A DNA stretch of 64,000 nt from ECT2AJA-044 sp965262845 (GTDB lineage Bacteria > Bacteroidota > Bacteroidia > Flavobacteriales > ECT2AJA-044): NCBI GenBank assembly GCA_965262845.1, contig CBDHFX010000002.1, forward strand, positions 620,001 to 684,000, given 5' to 3'. The notes under the pieces were generated by a model. The model was not told the origin of the DNA. It made no database searches and worked only from the letters and a program-made list of their open reading frames with translations. The translations under genes were made by a program, and so were the position numbers. Shown in pieces: positions 33,222 through 41,045 of this stretch (its first letter is position 1; the number at the start of each line of letters is the position of its first letter).

Positions 33222-34679
33222 TTAAAGAACAAACTTCAATACCCTCCAGGTCAGGATCTCAACGATCACCCATAATATGATCTGACTCTGCCGGACCCGC
33301 AGTAAGATCAGCCAAAGGGTTGTGCCGATGCAGATCAAGCCGTAGAGGCCTGGTTTCCCTTCTATCACAGCCCCCGGCAATCCGGACAACCACTCAAGCC
33401 CAAACCGGTACCATGTCGCAAATTGCATCCAGCCGTAGGTCCACCACTGTTCAAGCTGAATCAATCCACTGATATCAAGCAAAATACTCCCCCAACTTCC
33501 ATACAGCAGGATGGGTACCAGCGGCGTGAAGATCAGATTGGCCGGTAAAAAGTACACCGGAAAAAGTTCAAAATAATACAACCCGATCGCCAGCGTGCCC
33601 GCCTGGGCGAAAAGCGTGACCAATACCATGGTCATAACCCTCCTCTTCCACAGGGGCCAATCTTCTGGCAAGGTCCATTTCCGAATGCCGATCAGGATCG
33701 CCGCAACAGCCGCGTAAGACAGGTGAAACCCGGCCGAAAAGATCCAAACCGGTTTCAGCATCAGCGAAATCAAAGCTGCCAGCCACAGGCCATTCAATGA
33801 AAATCGGCTGCGCTCAAGACTGGCCGATAGCGCCCAGCCACCGAACATGAGTGCCGATCGGACTACAGACGGAGAAAACCCGGTGAGCCACGAATATCCA
33901 AAAAGAACGAAAACGGACAGGATGCAATGGACCCACAGCCGCCACCTGATCTCCGGAATGAAACGCGTCAGCAGGGCTACCAATACATACACCATACCCA
34001 CGTGTAAACCGGAGACTGCCAGTACATGGGCTGTTCCCGTCCGCGCAAAAGGCAACCGATCGGCATCAGTCAGCCCCCTCCCCTCGCCAAACAGCAAGGC
34101 CAGTGCCAGTCGCTTTTGAAACGGGGGCCATCTTTTTCGGTACACGTAATCTTGCAGTCCTTGCCGGAGCTGCTGGCTACCGGAAAGCGGCAGATGATCA
34201 ATATGATACCTCCCTCGCAGGAGGATGCGACCTGCCCAACCCTCTCTTTGAAACCATGCCCGTTCATTGAAGCCACCGGGATCTCCCGGCCTGGGTATCC
34301 GGAAATTGCCATGCCCTGATAAATGAAACGGGGGCGCGCCGGCCAACTCATGGGGTAGCTGTATCAAGACCTTCTGCCCGACCAGCCGAGCATCGGAACA
34401 CGCCAGCACGCAGGCAATTCCGTAGGTTTTTCGTTCATTGCTCCGGAGCTTTTCTATTCGTGTTAGCACATCAACGGCCTGATCTTCAAGCAATGGCACA
34501 CCTGCTTTTTCCGCTCTGATATACCCCAGCGTCAGCACCAATATCAGAAGCACTCCATCCAGGCGATAGAAGATCACGGCCAGCACAACTACGGCCGCTA
34601 TAGCCATAAAGACTGCGCTGTTATTCAGAAATGACAGTAACAGTCCGACTGCAAAAAACAAGACGGTCCGCAGTAGCAA
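33222..34679 (-). CDS. comEC: ComEC/Rec2-type DNA uptake channel, probably 3'-truncated
   Basis: 485 residues. It has N-terminal TM helices, an OB-like DUF4131 region (about residues 85-160), then the ComEC core: LALALLFGEGRGLTDADR, ARTGTAHVLAVSGLHVGM, and WLTGFSPSVVRSALM. ComEC forms the inner-membrane channel for transforming single-stranded DNA. Bacteroidota homologues usually run to about 650-700 residues. Here the protein stops abruptly after a last hydrophobic segment (IILWVIVEILTWRVLKFVL), and its TAA lies in the target-site bases of the IS relic. It is the last gene of the surE-lpxB-spoIID cluster. Confidence 0.88.
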   Translation of the reverse strand: MLLRTVLFFAVGLLLSFLNNSAVFMAIAAVVVLAVIFYRLDGVLLILVLTLGYIRAEKAGVPLLEDQAVDVLTRIEKLRSNERKTYGIACVLACSDARLVGQKVLIQLPHELAGAPPFHLSGHGNFRIPRPGDPGGFNERAWFQREGWAGRILLRGRYHIDHLPLSGSQQLRQGLQDYVYRKRWPPFQKRLALALLFGEGRGLTDADRLPFARTGTAHVLAVSGLHVGMVYVLVALLTRFIPEIRWRLWVHCILSVFVLFGYSWLTGFSPSVVRSALMFGGWALSASLERSRFSLNGLWLAALISLMLKPVWIFSAGFHLSYAAVAAILIGIRKWTLPEDWPLWKRRVMTMVLVTLFAQAGTLAIGLYYFELFPVYFLPANLIFTPLVPILLYGSWGSILLDISGLIQLEQWWTYGWMQFATWYRFGLEWLSGLPGAVIEGKPGLYGLICIGTTLWLILLRVRQSQIILWVIVEILTWRVLKFVL

Positions 34680-34698
34680 AACGCTTCAAATGCGCGCC

Positions 34699-35835
34699 TT
34701 AGAACATCAGGTCCGATAATTCCACAATACGAGCTCCGCGGTAGTAATGTAGCAGAATTTTATCGTATCGGAGGCCCAGTTCGGCCATTTTCATAGCACC
34801 TTCCTGACTGAGCCCAACCCCGTGTCCGAAGCCGCGGCCATTGAGATACACGCTATCTCCTTTGGTCGCAAGGTCGAAAAATGTGCTGTTTAGTCCAAAA
34901 TGGCTCCGCAGATCCTTCATACGTATACTTTTGTCGGAACACGGCAGATATGCCCACCGATCCAACTGCTCAAAGTCCAGATAGGCATAAAGTGAGTCGG
35001 TTGTGAGATCCGGACACAGGCTTTTAATATAGCTGATCCAGGCGGAGCGATCAATTTTGGCAGTCCACGCGTAGTGTGGCATATCGATGCTGAAGGTATC
35101 TTCCACCGACCGCAGATATGGCAATGCGGAACTCCACACATTTTCTGAATTCACTGTTTTACCACCCGAATTACTGTGGTAGGCCGCTGTTAAAAATTGT
35201 CCCTGCTCATCAACCAGCACCTCCCCCTTTGTCATCAAGACCGCCCTGTATACCTCATATGCATACTTTGCATAGGCCATGCTGCCATATACCTGGTGAT
35301 CAACTCCGTCATTCAGATCATATCCCAACCTGTCATAGGTGTTCAAATGCTTCAGCGCATAGGTCCGCGCGATCAGCACCTGCGTTTTCAAATACTCCTG
35401 ATGCACCTCATGCCCGCCCTCCGACTCCACCACGCCGGCTACATAATCATCAAGCTCTGCAATATTGATCAGGTACAGCTTCCCTTTCAGCACCTGCACT
35501 TTCACAGAGCCCCTATACAGGCGCTCGTCATCATTGACCCGGATCCGGATCACGGAATTTGGCAGTTCCTTCCGGATCATGAATGCCCCCGACATCTCCC
35601 GTGCTTCCCCATTGGCCTTCACTTCCAGGGCTCCCCTGGTGATACTGACCGTCATCAACGATCGGTGATCCACATCCACCACCTCCTCCCCAGACTGGTA
35701 AATACCGTACGATCCCTTTTCAACTTTCAGGAAAGCGGTAGTTATCTTTACGTCGGAATAAAGGTTCACGCGAATTTCCCGGCCTGCGGCCGGAAAGGTG
35801 AGTACCGTGCACCATAAAAGCAGTAGCTTACGCAT
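34699..35835 (-). CDS. SpoIID/LytB domain protein
   Basis: 378 residues from ATG 35835, which yields a signal peptide (RKLLLLWCTVLTFPAAG); longer in-frame starts are rejected. The SpoIID domain is seen in AELDDYVAGVVESEGG, VLIARTYALKH, TAAYHSNSGGKT and GRGFGHGVGLSQEGA. SpoIID is a lytic transglycosylase acting on denuded glycan in spore formers; in non-sporulating Bacteroidota such proteins probably remodel peptidoglycan in the periplasm. Its start overlaps the end of lpxB by 8 bases. Confidence 0.9.
   Translation of the reverse strand: MRKLLLLWCTVLTFPAAGREIRVNLYSDVKITTAFLKVEKGSYGIYQSGEEVVDVDHRSLMTVSITRGALEVKANGEAREMSGAFMIRKELPNSVIRIRVNDDERLYRGSVKVQVLKGKLYLINIAELDDYVAGVVESEGGHEVHQEYLKTQVLIARTYALKHLNTYDRLGYDLNDGVDHQVYGSMAYAKYAYEVYRAVLMTKGEVLVDEQGQFLTAAYHSNSGGKTVNSENVWSSALPYLRSVEDTFSIDMPHYAWTAKIDRSAWISYIKSLCPDLTTDSLYAYLDFEQLDRWAYLPCSDKSIRMKDLRSHFGLNSTFFDLATKGDSVYLNGRGFGHGVGLSQEGAMKMAELGLRYDKILLHYYRGARIVELSDLMF
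35780..35795 (-). repeat. Dispersed GNA-loop hairpin (copy 11)
   Basis: Minus strand reads TTC-CG-GCC-GCA-GGC-CG, at the signal-peptide cleavage region of the SpoIID/LytB gene, in the sense direction (FPAAGR). Confidence 0.65.
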
Positions 35836-36946
35836 GTTCCTGCATTTCCCGCCAAATTTCCCCTGCAGTTTTCCCGGAGGCTCCGCCATCGCCCAACAAA
35901 TGTCGTAATTCCCGGTATTGCGCCCGCAGCTCCCGGGCACGGCTTTCCTTCATCAAATGCCGAAGCTGTTCAGTCAATGCGCAGGCATTCATTTCCTTCT
36001 GGATCAATTCCACGATCACTTCCTTACCGCAGATCAAATTCACCAGAGAAATAAATTTGATCCTGACCAGGTTCCTGGCGATCATATAGGTCAACCAGCT
36101 GGTTTCGTAGCACACGACCTGAGGTACGTTGAACAAGGCCGTCTCCAACGTGGCGGTACCACTGGCTACGGCCGCCACTTTGGAGTTGTTCAGCAGGTCG
36201 TAGGTTTGGTCAAACACTACGCGCACCCGTTCGGAGCCGGTATAGGGTTCATAGAATTCCGGCCCAAGATCCCTGATGCCTGCGATGACGACCTGGTAGT
36301 TCGGAAACGATCGGCCCGATTCGATCATGACCGGCAGGATCCTGCGGATTTCCTGCATGCGTGAGCCCGGAAGCAACGCTATGATCGGATCGTCGGTAAG
36401 ACCATTATCTGCCAGAAACCCGGCACGATCCTTCAGCCTGACCTGCAGCAGGGCATCAGGCAGTGGATGCCCTACATAGGTGACATCACAGCCGAGGTTT
36501 TGGTAGAATTCCCTTTCGAAGGGTAAGATAACGAACATCCGGTCAACGTATTTCCTGATCCTGTGTACCCTGTTTTTCTTCCATGCCCAAACCTGCGGGG
36601 AGATGTAGTAAAATACCTTGATCCCTCTTTCATGGCAGAAACGGGCCATGCGGAGGTTAAAACCAGGATAATCGATCAGGACTACCGCATCGGGCCGTGA
36701 GGCCCTTATATCGTGCTTCGCCTTTTTTAAAAGGCCGAGTATGGTGCGAAAGTTGGCGAAGACCTCTGCAAAGCCTATGAAACTAATATTGCGGTGATGC
36801 ATAACGAGCTCACCGCCGACGGCCTGCATGCGGTCGCCACCCCAGAAACGAAACTCTGCGCAGGGATCGTGCCGCTGGAGCGCCTTCATAAGGTTCGAAG
36901 CATGTAGATCACCTGATGCCTCGCCGGCAATAAGGTAGTACTTCAT
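35828..36946 (-). CDS. lpxB: Lipid-A-disaccharide synthase
   Basis: 372 residues. YYLIAGEASGDLHASNLM at the N-terminus, FYYISPQVWAWKKNRVHRI (near residue 112) and LLPGSRMQEI (near 192) are diagnostic of GT19 LpxB. It condenses UDP-diacylglucosamine with lipid X to form the lipid A disaccharide at the inner membrane. It is followed by the SpoIID/LytB gene with an 8-base overlap and preceded by the 90-residue membrane protein. Confidence 0.96.
   Translation of the reverse strand: MKYYLIAGEASGDLHASNLMKALQRHDPCAEFRFWGGDRMQAVGGELVMHHRNISFIGFAEVFANFRTILGLLKKAKHDIRASRPDAVVLIDYPGFNLRMARFCHERGIKVFYYISPQVWAWKKNRVHRIRKYVDRMFVILPFEREFYQNLGCDVTYVGHPLPDALLQVRLKDRAGFLADNGLTDDPIIALLPGSRMQEIRRILPVMIESGRSFPNYQVVIAGIRDLGPEFYEPYTGSERVRVVFDQTYDLLNNSKVAAVASGTATLETALFNVPQVVCYETSWLTYMIARNLVRIKFISLVNLICGKEVIVELIQKEMNACALTEQLRHLMKESRARELRAQYRELRHLLGDGGASGKTAGEIWREMQEHA
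36689..36705 (+). repeat. Dispersed GTGA hairpin (copy 12)
   Basis: Plus strand reads ATC-GG-GCC-GTGA-GGC-CC, antisense in lpxB, where the sense strand encodes RASRPDA. Confidence 0.75.
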
Positions 36947-37219
36947 TTATATATCCAGAAAGAAGAAAAAAAATATGAAAGCGTAAACGAAGGTAGCGAA
37001 AAGCATTCCCTTACCTGATTCTTCCATATCCCACTTCATCATGTACTGACGAAAGAGTATGACGTTGGCCGTGATACTGATGACCATGAGGGTGTCGTGA
37101 TCGAAACTGGCCTCAGGGCGGAAGGTGGTGAGCCAGACCATAAATCCGTAGAGGATGACCGGTATAGCAAGTCCGAGCCCCAGTCCTAATAAGAGAGAGT
37201 TTTGTTTGAGCAATCTCAT
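36947..37219 (-). CDS. Small membrane protein between surE and lpxB
   Basis: 90 residues with three hydrophobic segments (about residues 9-30, 43-55 and 70-88) and a short charged loop with KWDMEESGKGM. No characterised family recognised. It overlaps surE by 4 bases (ATGA) and abuts lpxB, so it is translated with both. Similar small proteins at this position occur in other Bacteroidota, which suggests a real gene with an envelope role. Confidence 0.75.
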   Translation of the reverse strand: MRLLKQNSLLLGLGLGLAIPVILYGFMVWLTTFRPEASFDHDTLMVISITANVILFRQYMMKWDMEESGKGMLFATFVYAFIFFFFFLDI

Positions 37220-37998
37220 ACGTCAAACCCCCACTTGTTTAGTTCACCAATGGCATGGTGGGCAGTAACGTCGTATTGGACCGGGACGATGCTCGCATAG
37301 CCGTGCGACAAAGCCCATTCGTCGGTGTCCTCTCCCCGATCGTAATTTTCGAACCTGCCGGTGAGCCAATAGTACTTACGGCCGCGCGGATCGGTACGGG
37401 AATCGAATTCCCTGACCCAGTTGGCATCAGCCTGGCGGCAAATACGTATCCCCCTGATAGGGCCGGTTTTTGGAGAGGGGAAATTGACGTTCAGGCAGGT
37501 TCCCTTGGTCAAACCGTTATTGAGCACTTCCTGGGCAATGGCCCGTACGTATGGGCAAACCGGCGCAAAATCCGCATCCCAACTATAATCAAGCAGTGAA
37601 AATCCAACTGAAGGAATTCCCTCCATGGCCCCTTCTACCGCTGCCGACATAGTACCGGAATAGATCACGTTGATGGAGCTGTTGCTACCGTGATTGATGC
37701 CCGATACGATGAGGCTGGGCTTGCGGTCCAAAATGACATTCACTGCCAGTTTGACACAGTCAACTGGTGTACCCGAACAAGCAAATTCGCGCTGCGGACC
37801 ATCATCAATATGCACCTGATCGCAGCGGAGAGTATTCTCGATCGTGATCGCATGACCCTTTCCACTCTGGGGCCCGTCTGGTGCAACTACCACAACCTCA
37901 CCAAGTTGTGTCATTTCCAATACCAGGTTCCGAACGCCCGGAGCCGTAATACCATCGTCATTCGTCACCAAAATTAAAGGTCTGCCAGGGTCTGCCAT
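37216..37998 (-). CDS. surE: 5'-nucleotidase SurE
   Basis: 260 residues. LVTNDDGITAPG (metal-binding Asp-Asp, residues 12-14), DGPQSGKGHAIT, SGTPVDCVK and VSGINHGSN define SurE, a nucleoside monophosphate phosphatase linked to stationary-phase survival; cytosolic. It is the first gene of the cluster ending in comEC. A -7 box lies so close upstream that the transcript may begin at or next to the start codon. Confidence 0.95.
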   Translation of the reverse strand: MADPGRPLILVTNDDGITAPGVRNLVLEMTQLGEVVVVAPDGPQSGKGHAITIENTLRCDQVHIDDGPQREFACSGTPVDCVKLAVNVILDRKPSLIVSGINHGSNSSINVIYSGTMSAAVEGAMEGIPSVGFSLLDYSWDADFAPVCPYVRAIAQEVLNNGLTKGTCLNVNFPSPKTGPIRGIRICRQADANWVREFDSRTDPRGRKYYWLTGRFENYDRGEDTDEWALSHGYASIVPVQYDVTAHHAIGELNKWGFDV

Positions 37999-38002
37999 AC
38001 CG

Positions 38003-38010
38003 CAAAGCTA
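38003..38010 (-). promoter_or_regulatory. -7 box of surE
   Basis: TAGCTTTG on the minus strand (38010-38003) fits TAnnTTTG. Predicted start at about 37998, on the surE ATG, which suggests a leaderless message. No clear -33 box. Confidence 0.45.
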
Positions 38011-38118
38011 CCTCCTTTTTTATACCTTGGGTACGGATTTTGTTAAATTGAAGCCCATAAGGAAGGAACTGTTTATCTTTAATCCCTCCTATGAAGATCA
38101 AAAATTAAAAAATGAGTT

Positions 38119-38871
38119 ATGGCTTTAATCCAAAGAACATCCAATCCCGCTCTCAACGATAAGATCATCCGTGGCCTGGGGGCAACGGAAACCCTGAGCT
38201 CCCAGGAGCACATGACCATCAGTGGTGCAGTAAACAAAAGCTTCATACTGCTTGCCCTGGCGATCGCTTCTGCGAGCTGGACCTGGTCCCAGACCCTGGC
38301 GACCGGTACTGTTAACCCGATCTTTATATGGGGCGGTGCCCTGGGCGGATTCATCGTAGCGATGATCACCATTTTCCGCCCGCAGTCCTCAAACATTACC
38401 GCACCTCTTTACGCAGTGCTGGAAGGGCTTTTCCTGGGGGCCATTTCCGCTATGTATGCAGATCTCTACGATGGCATTGTGTTGCAGGCAGTCGGGCTCA
38501 CCTTCGGCACTTTCCTGAGTTTGTTACTGGCCTATCGCAGCGGGCTTATTCGGGTAACGGACAAAATGCGCTGGGGAATCGTGGCGGCCACCGGAGGTGT
38601 CTTTTTCCTCTACCTGCTCAGTTGGATCATGGGTTTTTTCACGGTCGGAATTCCCGTACTCCACAGCAGTGGCTGGGTTGGTATTGGCTTCAGCTTGTTG
38701 GTGGTCGTTGTCGCTGCCCTCAACCTAATTCTCGATTTCGACTTTATTGATCGTGCCGCAGCTGCCTATGCACCTAAATATGTGGAGTGGTATTCGGCCT
38801 TCGGCCTGATGGTCACGCTTGTTTGGCTATACCTTGAGTTCCTTCGCCTGCTCTCCAAATTACGCAATTGA
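38119..38871 (+). CDS. Bax inhibitor-1/YccA family membrane protein
   Basis: 250 residues with seven hydrophobic segments. The NPALNDK start, the GLFLGAISAMYADLYDGIVLQA segment and a C-terminal DFDFIDRAAAAYAPKYVEWY loop, followed by an acidic/aromatic helix, match the YccA-like branch of BI-1 proteins (TMBIM family). These are pH-sensitive calcium-leak channels or protease modulators in studied cases. It is followed by DUF456 with a 3-base gap. Confidence 0.9.
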   Translation: MALIQRTSNPALNDKIIRGLGATETLSSQEHMTISGAVNKSFILLALAIASASWTWSQTLATGTVNPIFIWGGALGGFIVAMITIFRPQSSNITAPLYAVLEGLFLGAISAMYADLYDGIVLQAVGLTFGTFLSLLLAYRSGLIRVTDKMRWGIVAATGGVFFLYLLSWIMGFFTVGIPVLHSSGWVGIGFSLLVVVVAALNLILDFDFIDRAAAAYAPKYVEWYSAFGLMVTLVWLYLEFLRLLSKLRN

Positions 38872-38874
38872 TCC

Positions 38875-39351
38875 ATGGATTGGTTCCTGGCCATACTCGG
38901 TGGGCTATTCATGCTCGCAGGGATCCTGGGAGCCGTATTACCTGTGCTTCCAGGGCCTCCGATCAGCTTTGTGGGCCTGCTCTTTCTCGAGTGGACCTCC
39001 TGGGTTGATTTCCCGATGCGTTTCCTGATCATGATGGGGCTCGTTGCCGCCGCTGTTACTGTATTGGATTACATCGTGCCGATATGGGGGACCAGAAAAT
39101 TTGGGGGAAGTAAAGCCGGAGTCCGTGGGTCCACGGTTGGACTCATTATTGGGGTCTTTTTTTCGCCGGTCGGGATCATCGTCGGGCCCTTTTTGGGGGC
39201 CGTCGTAGCAGAATTGATGGTCAATGCCGGCAATTTCAATAAAGCCTTCCGTTCAGGCCTGGGCTCCCTGGCCGGATTCCTCCTTGGGACCGGACTCAAA
39301 CTCGGAGCAAGTCTTTTAATGGCCTTCTATTTCATACGGGCCCTGATCTAA
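38875..39351 (+). CDS. DUF456 family membrane protein
   Basis: 158 residues with four to five membrane segments and many glycines (GGLFMLAGILGAVLPVLPGP; GTRKFGGSKAGVRGSTVGLI; GPFLGAVVAELMV), all typical of DUF456. Function is not established. It is cotranscribed with the BI-1 family gene. The 198 bases that follow, up to glcD, hold no gene I can support. Confidence 0.88.
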   Translation: MDWFLAILGGLFMLAGILGAVLPVLPGPPISFVGLLFLEWTSWVDFPMRFLIMMGLVAAAVTVLDYIVPIWGTRKFGGSKAGVRGSTVGLIIGVFFSPVGIIVGPFLGAVVAELMVNAGNFNKAFRSGLGSLAGFLLGTGLKLGASLLMAFYFIRALI

Positions 39352-39549
39352 AACAGGAAAAGCGATCGTATAGCATGGTGGTGCGAGTCGGATTCCTCCG
39401 CATCACACAAAGATTCGGACCTATACTCCTATCGGTTCACCTTCCTTTTTTGCACTCGACAGAAACACTAAACATAAGGCAAGCTAAACATAGTATTTTT
39501 CCGTGTGCGCATCAGGCAAGAACGAAAGCAAAGATCATATACATCCGGT

Positions 39550-40953
39550 TCAGGGAAATATTTTGCCGGGGTTCAGGATCTGATTCGGATCAAAGACGTC
39601 CCTGATCCTTTTTTGCAGCTCCAGATTAGCTTCGTCAAACACGATGTCCATGTAGTCCTTTTGCACCAGTCCGATCCCGTGTTCACCACTGATGGTTCCA
39701 CCCAGGCTAAAGCAAAGCAGGAAGATCTCCCGGATCGCCAGGGGAATTTCCTGGCGCCATTGCCTTTCTGACAGAGCGCCCCTCAAAATGTTAACGTGCA
39801 GGTTTCCATCTCCCGCATGACCGTAACATACGCTCCTGAACCCGTAGTGCTTGCCGATCTCCCTGACTCCCTTGAGCAACTTAGGCAATTCGGCCCGCGG
39901 AACCACTGTGTCCTCTTCCTTATAGATGGAATGTGCCTTTACGGCTTCTCCCACCCTGCGCCGGATCATCCATAACCGGTCCTTTTCTGCTGAGCTCTCC
40001 GCAAACCGAATTTCCCCGGCACCAAATTCTGCCATAACCTGCACGATCTTCTCCAGCTCCCCAAACAACACGTCCGGATCGTTTCCGTCCACTTCGATCA
40101 GCAAATGGGCAGCATCGTCAGGGCCCAAAAGTTCGGGCGCATCGTCAATCATGTCGAGCGTGAGCTGAATGGCATCCCGCTCCATAAATTCCATGGCACT
40201 TGGCACTATTCCCGCCCGAAACACCGCATTTACCGCCTCACAGGCTTTTTCCTCCGAACGGAATGGTACCAGAATGAGTCGGTTCTCCCTGGGAAAGGGC
40301 CGCAGCTTTACCACCCCCTTTGTAATAATACCCAGGGTTCCTTCACTTCCTGCGATCAGCTGCGTCAGATTATACCCCGTTGCATTCTTCAACACGTTTG
40401 CACCAGTCCAGATCACCTCTCCCGACGGAAGTACCACTTCCATATTCAAAAGGTATTCATTGGTTACACCATATTTTAAGGCCCTCGGTCCGCCTGCATT
40501 CTCTGCCCAATTTCCGCCCAGGCTACAACTGCCTTTGCTGGCCGGGTCAGGAGGGTAAAAAAGCCCTTTTTCCTGCACTGCCTCCTGAAATACCTGATTG
40601 ATAACCCCTGGTTCCACGGTCGCCTGAAAATTCCGCTCATCGATCCTGAGGATCCGGTTAAAGCGCTTCATGCTGAGGCTGATCCCTTTCTCCACCGGCA
40701 AAGCTCCACCCGAAAGTCCGGTGCCAGCGCCTCGCGGCACGATAGGAATGCGATGCGCATTACACCACTTCAGCAATAAACTCACCTCCTCCGTAGTTCC
40801 GGGAAATACCACAACGTCGGGGTTGTGCTGCAAGTCCTCCGTATGATCGCGACCATACTCCGCACGTGTTTCAAGATCTGTTTTTACGTAACCGGCTCCC
40901 AGCAGATCTCTTAGTTCCCGTATCCGTTCTACTGTGAGGGGGCTATATGGCAT
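39550..40953 (-). CDS. FAD-linked oxidase, glycolate/D-lactate dehydrogenase type
   Basis: 467 residues from ATG 40953 (PYSPLTVERIRELRDLL); upstream in-frame codons add residues unlike the family. A PCMH-type FAD-binding domain (VPRGAGTGLSGGALP near residue 75; GSEGTLGIITKG near 205) is followed by a C-terminal FAD-oxidase domain with CYGHAGDGNLHVNI and GTISGEHGIGLVQK. The family (GlcD, Dld) oxidises D-2-hydroxyacids and passes electrons to the respiratory chain. GlcE/GlcF partners are not nearby, so D-lactate is as likely as glycolate. Confidence 0.92.
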   Translation of the reverse strand: MPYSPLTVERIRELRDLLGAGYVKTDLETRAEYGRDHTEDLQHNPDVVVFPGTTEEVSLLLKWCNAHRIPIVPRGAGTGLSGGALPVEKGISLSMKRFNRILRIDERNFQATVEPGVINQVFQEAVQEKGLFYPPDPASKGSCSLGGNWAENAGGPRALKYGVTNEYLLNMEVVLPSGEVIWTGANVLKNATGYNLTQLIAGSEGTLGIITKGVVKLRPFPRENRLILVPFRSEEKACEAVNAVFRAGIVPSAMEFMERDAIQLTLDMIDDAPELLGPDDAAHLLIEVDGNDPDVLFGELEKIVQVMAEFGAGEIRFAESSAEKDRLWMIRRRVGEAVKAHSIYKEEDTVVPRAELPKLLKGVREIGKHYGFRSVCYGHAGDGNLHVNILRGALSERQWRQEIPLAIREIFLLCFSLGGTISGEHGIGLVQKDYMDIVFDEANLELQKRIRDVFDPNQILNPGKIFP

Positions 40954-40971
40954 GGAATGTGTGTTACTGCT

Positions 40972-40979
40972 CAAAATTA
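40972..40979 (-). promoter_or_regulatory. -7 box of the FAD-oxidase gene
   Basis: TAATTTTG on the minus strand (40979-40972) fits TAnnTTTG, 19 bases before the ATG at 40953. No clear TTG at the -33 position. Confidence 0.45.
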
Positions 40980-40999
40980 CTAAATTAGCCCGCTTTAAT

Positions 41000-41016
41000 A
41001 TCCGGCCGTGAGGCCG
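41000..41016 (+). repeat. Dispersed GTGA hairpin, intergenic (copy 13)
   Basis: Plus strand reads ATC-CG-GCC-GTGA-GGC-CG, with one extra C-G pair possible. It is the only fully intergenic copy, between the divergent FAD-oxidase and DPP4-like genes. Confidence 0.75.
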
Positions 41017-41045
41017 GTAAGCACTCATTGATCAAAAGGGACTAC

